Positions 4,621 through 7,559 of a stretch of DNA of 7,559 bases are shown piece after piece. Under the pieces are notes generated by a model that had not been told where the DNA came from, made no database searches, and saw only the letters and a program-made list of their open reading frames with translations. The position numbers and the translations under genes were made by a program. This DNA is from Candidatus Aminicenantota bacterium. GTDB taxonomy: Bacteria > Acidobacteriota > Aminicenantia > Aminicenantales > Aminicenantaceae. How positions within the stretch are numbered: position 1 is the stretch's first letter; every line of letters begins with the position of its first letter. The stretch covers positions 1-7,559 of the forward strand of contig JAGLRY010000006.1 of assembly GCA_023135995.1 (NCBI GenBank), written 5' to 3'.

Positions 4621-7559
4621 ATGAAAAAACATATAAAAATTCTTGTCTGTATCTCATTTTTTGTGCTTGTAGCACAAATGGGATTTGGCCAATTCTATTT
4701 CTTTCCCTATTACGGAAAGAACAAAGTCAATTACGTCAATTTTCAGTGGGATAAATACGAGACCGCGCATTTCGACATTTACTATTACACAAAAGACATG
4801 AGGACTTTAAAGCTGCTCGCTTCTTATGCAGAGAGCGCATACCAGAAGATCAGCCGTGACATCAAGCATGAACTCTCCGCTCCCGTCCCCCTGCTCTTTT
4901 ACAAGACGATGACCGATTTCCAGCAGACCAATCTGTACAACATCCCCGACGGCGTCCTTGGTGTGGCAGAGCCGCTCCTATACCGCGTCGCTCTACACGG
5001 GGATATGCCCCCAGACGAACTGCAAGACCTTATCGCTCACGAATTGACCCACATCTTCGAGTACGACCTGCTCTGGGGAAGCCCGGGTGGTGTCATCTAT
5101 GCTGTCTCTCAGCCTCCCCTCTGGATCATGGAGGGATTTTCTGAGTATAACACCGGCAATTGGTCTTCCTGGTCCTCCTTGATCGTCCGGGATACCGTTC
5201 TCAACGACAGGATGCCCGACATGACAGAGCGCGGACATCTTTTTTCCCAATACCCGATGCCCCGCGACCCTGCTTATGACTTCGGGCACGCGATCTATGA
5301 ATTTATAGAGGAAGAGTTCGGGAAAAACGGGATCAGAGAATTCTGGCAATCCATGAAAAACTCCTCCTTCATCGGACGATCCGACCCGATCTGGAAGACC
5401 TTTAATCTAAAACCTAAAGAGTTTAATCACAAATTTAAAAAACACCTCCGTGCCAAATATAAACATCTGCTCCTTAGAGACAGTCCTGAAGACTACAGTC
5501 TTCCTATGGGCCCTCAGTTTCCCCTGAACAATTATTACTTCGCCTTCTCCCATTCCCTGTCCCCTTCGGGAGATGTCGTGGCCGTGCTCACATACAGCGT
5601 CAAAGACGCGGATATCGACATCGTCCTTCTTTCAACAAAAGATGGGAAAGTCCTCAAGAACATCACCAAAGGGCACACGCTAAAGTATGAGTTCATCCGA
5701 TACAGTATCGATCCCTCTGAGGGGAGGCTTGTGGCCTGGTCTTCGGATGGTGACATGATCGCCTTTTTCGGCCGGTCTGGACAGAAGCACTCTCTGTTCA
5801 TCGTCAACGCCCTGACGGGAAAAACCCTCCTGGACATCCCGATTCCCCAGGATCAGCCGACTTCACCAGCCTTTTTCCCGGACGGAGACGCTCTTCTTTA
5901 TGTCGCTTTCGATAAAGGCATACATGACATATACAAGCTCGACTTGACAACCGAGGAGATCCAGAACTTAACACAAGATGAGCTCTACGAGAAGGCCGTC
6001 ACAATATCCTCAGACGGCAATCAGGCTGCCTACACGGTCAGGCTCGATATATATGACAAAATCTTTCTCTCTCCTCTCGACAACCTTAAGAAAAAAACAC
6101 AGTTGACCTTTGGCCCCGGAAACAACATCTCTCCCGCTTTCTCGAAAGACGCCACTGAGATCTATTTTTCCGGAGATATGAGAGAAGCCTATAACATTTA
6201 CTCTATTTCCCTGGAAACCAAGGAACTCAAGCGCTATACAGATGTCCGGACCGGGAACTTTTTTCCTTCGCCGCATCCGAATAAACCGAAGACTGTCGTT
6301 TTTTCCTCTTTCAACAAGGGGTCATTCCAGATCTACAAGAGTGAACTCGAGCCCGAGGTGGAGAAGACCGTAACGTTTGATGTGATCGAGCCTGAGGAAA
6401 CATATGAACAGTTCGAGCCTATCTTGACGCTCGAGGTGAACAAGGATGAGATCGAACCACAGAAAGGCATAGGAAAGCTCTATCTCATGGGGCGGCCACC
6501 TGTTGAAGCCGTTATATCGACCGATGGCTCCATCTACGGGGGAACAGCCATCGCTTTTTCCGATCTGTTTTCCGACTACACATTCTCCATCCTCGCATAT
6601 CAGGTCAGAAGTTTCCGCTCGTACCAATTCTCATTCTATAATCTGAAGAACAGGCTCCAGTACGCTGTGGAGCTTTATGCCTACACCATATTCTACTATC
6701 CTTCCTATGCCTACTACGATCCCTACCTGTACAACTTTCTGAGTTACTCCGATGCCATCTCGACTCGAAATATATCGGGGGCGACCGTCAGCACGTTTTA
6801 TCCGTTCAACAGGTATTACCGGGCACAGGCCTCCGTGTTCTTCCAGCGCTGGGAAGAAGATTTCTTCGACCCCTACATGAACCAGGTCCTTGATTACAGA
6901 GGATCACAGTATAACTATTTCTTGAACGGGAACATGCTGGGTGTCACCTTTTCCCTCGTGGGAGAAACCACCCGCTTCAAATATTTTGGCCCGGTCTCCG
7001 GCGACACGTTCTCTATATCCATTCAGCAAGCCGTTCCGGTATCAAACAGCTTTCTCTCGAACACAACACTACGGGCAGATCTGCGCAAATACCTCCATCT
7101 CGGAGGCGATGCCCTCTTCGCCTTAAGGCTCAAGCTGTTCGGGAGCTTTGGAAAAACCCCATATGTCACCTATTTCGGGGGCAATAACGAGGTCCGTTCC
7201 GTGTATTATTACTCTCTCACGGGAACAGAGGCTTGGTTCGGGAATCTCGAATTTCGGATCCCGATCGTGCATCAGTGGACCACTCTCTTGGGATTACTCG
7301 GCCCCGTGCGTGGCACACTTTTTGCCGACATCGGCCGGTCAAGAATGAAGGGATATCCAGCAAAGTACTATGGCTTTTTAGGCCTGGATGAAAATAATAT
7401 CCCCATCCTCTATGAATATGAGGCCGTAGGCTCTTTCGGATTCGGATTCCAGGCTTACTTCTTAGGTTTTCCCATGCATCTTGAATTTGTGAAGAGGATG
7501 GAGTGGCGGGATATCAGCAAACCCTTCGACTGGGACGTTATCGGTGGCTGGCAGACAAA
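4621..7559 (+). CDS. Exported peptidase-MA-like / PD40 propeller / outer-membrane beta-barrel protein, 3' partial
   Basis: The frame stays open for 979 codons to the window edge. Residues 1-23 are a signal peptide (hydrophobic 7-18, probable cut after GFG). About 38-250 is a gluzincin-type metallopeptidase domain of the Peptidase_MA-like kind. It starts with HFDIYYYTKD and has the zinc motif H140-E141-L-T-H144, with the likely third ligand E171 in W-I-M-E-G-F-S-E-Y. All metal ligands and the catalytic Glu are present. About 305-575 is a WD40-like PD40/TolB-type propeller, with repeats such as SPAFFPDGDALLYVAF and SPAFSKDATEIYFSG. An acidic linker (about 577-612) leads to a BamA/surface-antigen-like beta-barrel from about 617, opened by VISTDGSIYGGTAIAFSD and rich in Tyr/Phe strands. 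The last residues, W-D-V-I-G-G-W-Q-T, look like the penultimate turn of such a barrel, so perhaps ten residues are missing. The barrel should sit in the outer membrane with the propeller and peptidase outside it or in the periplasm. The substrate is unknown. Confidence 0.88.
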   Translation, partial: MKKHIKILVCISFFVLVAQMGFGQFYFFPYYGKNKVNYVNFQWDKYETAHFDIYYYTKDMRTLKLLASYAESAYQKISRDIKHELSAPVPLLFYKTMTDFQQTNLYNIPDGVLGVAEPLLYRVALHGDMPPDELQDLIAHELTHIFEYDLLWGSPGGVIYAVSQPPLWIMEGFSEYNTGNWSSWSSLIVRDTVLNDRMPDMTERGHLFSQYPMPRDPAYDFGHAIYEFIEEEFGKNGIREFWQSMKNSSFIGRSDPIWKTFNLKPKEFNHKFKKHLRAKYKHLLLRDSPEDYSLPMGPQFPLNNYYFAFSHSLSPSGDVVAVLTYSVKDADIDIVLLSTKDGKVLKNITKGHTLKYEFIRYSIDPSEGRLVAWSSDGDMIAFFGRSGQKHSLFIVNALTGKTLLDIPIPQDQPTSPAFFPDGDALLYVAFDKGIHDIYKLDLTTEEIQNLTQDELYEKAVTISSDGNQAAYTVRLDIYDKIFLSPLDNLKKKTQLTFGPGNNISPAFSKDATEIYFSGDMREAYNIYSISLETKELKRYTDVRTGNFFPSPHPNKPKTVVFSSFNKGSFQIYKSELEPEVEKTVTFDVIEPEETYEQFEPILTLEVNKDEIEPQKGIGKLYLMGRPPVEAVISTDGSIYGGTAIAFSDLFSDYTFSILAYQVRSFRSYQFSFYNLKNRLQYAVELYAYTIFYYPSYAYYDPYLYNFLSYSDAISTRNISGATVSTFYPFNRYYRAQASVFFQRWEEDFFDPYMNQVLDYRGSQYNYFLNGNMLGVTFSLVGETTRFKYFGPVSGDTFSISIQQAVPVSNSFLSNTTLRADLRKYLHLGGDALFALRLKLFGSFGKTPYVTYFGGNNEVRSVYYYSLTGTEAWFGNLEFRIPIVHQWTTLLGLLGPVRGTLFADIGRSRMKGYPAKYYGFLGLDENNIPILYEYEAVGSFGFGFQAYFLGFPMHLEFVKRMEWRDISKPFDWDVIGGWQT

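Noticed and set aside
1..7559. CRISPR array, tRNA/rRNA, insertion sequence, prophage or toxin-antitoxin genes
   Set aside because: I saw no spaced direct repeats, no tRNA-like cloverleaf, no transposase or integrase motifs and no small toxin/antitoxin gene pairs.

Overview
The window suggests a Gram-negative, diderm bacterium with mid-range G+C. Two genes belong to the LPS inner-core heptose pathway, two are lipoproteins, and one ends in what reads as an outer-membrane beta-barrel. Rel is of the single bifunctional type, and bL28 is of the zinc-cysteine type. Together with the peptidase/propeller/barrel protein this would fit a deltaproteobacterial, acidobacterial or Aminicenantes-like lineage. 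That placement is an inference from gene style, not a proof.

Left part (1-1026): the last 33 codons of a glycosyltransferase family 9 heptosyltransferase (waaF-like) overlap by ATGA with gmhB, the heptose bisphosphate phosphatase. A non-coding stretch of about 335 bases follows. It contains two inverted repeats, a weak promoter candidate and a short ATTCTGT-type repeat just before rel.

Middle (1027-3602): a full-length bifunctional (p)ppGpp synthetase/hydrolase (rel) is encoded on the plus strand. It converges on rpmB (bL28, minus strand) with only 3 bases between the stop codons. The region between rpmB and the next gene is a divergent promoter region. It has a good sigma-70-like promoter for rpmB, a candidate promoter for the rightward genes, and a perfect 19-base palindrome placed like an activator or operator site.

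Right part (3603-7559): three tightly packed plus-strand genes form an apparent operon. They are a small TPR lipoprotein, a 222-residue lipoprotein of unknown family that overlaps it by 23 bases, and, 12 bases further on, a very large exported protein. The large protein has a signal peptide, a gluzincin-type metallopeptidase domain (HELTH...EGFSEY), a PD40/TolB-like propeller and a BamA-like C-terminal barrel. It runs off the right edge, probably only about ten residues before its natural end. The three products would sit at the outer membrane and may work as one envelope module. Its function is not known and is the least explained biology in the window. The other genes are housekeeping.
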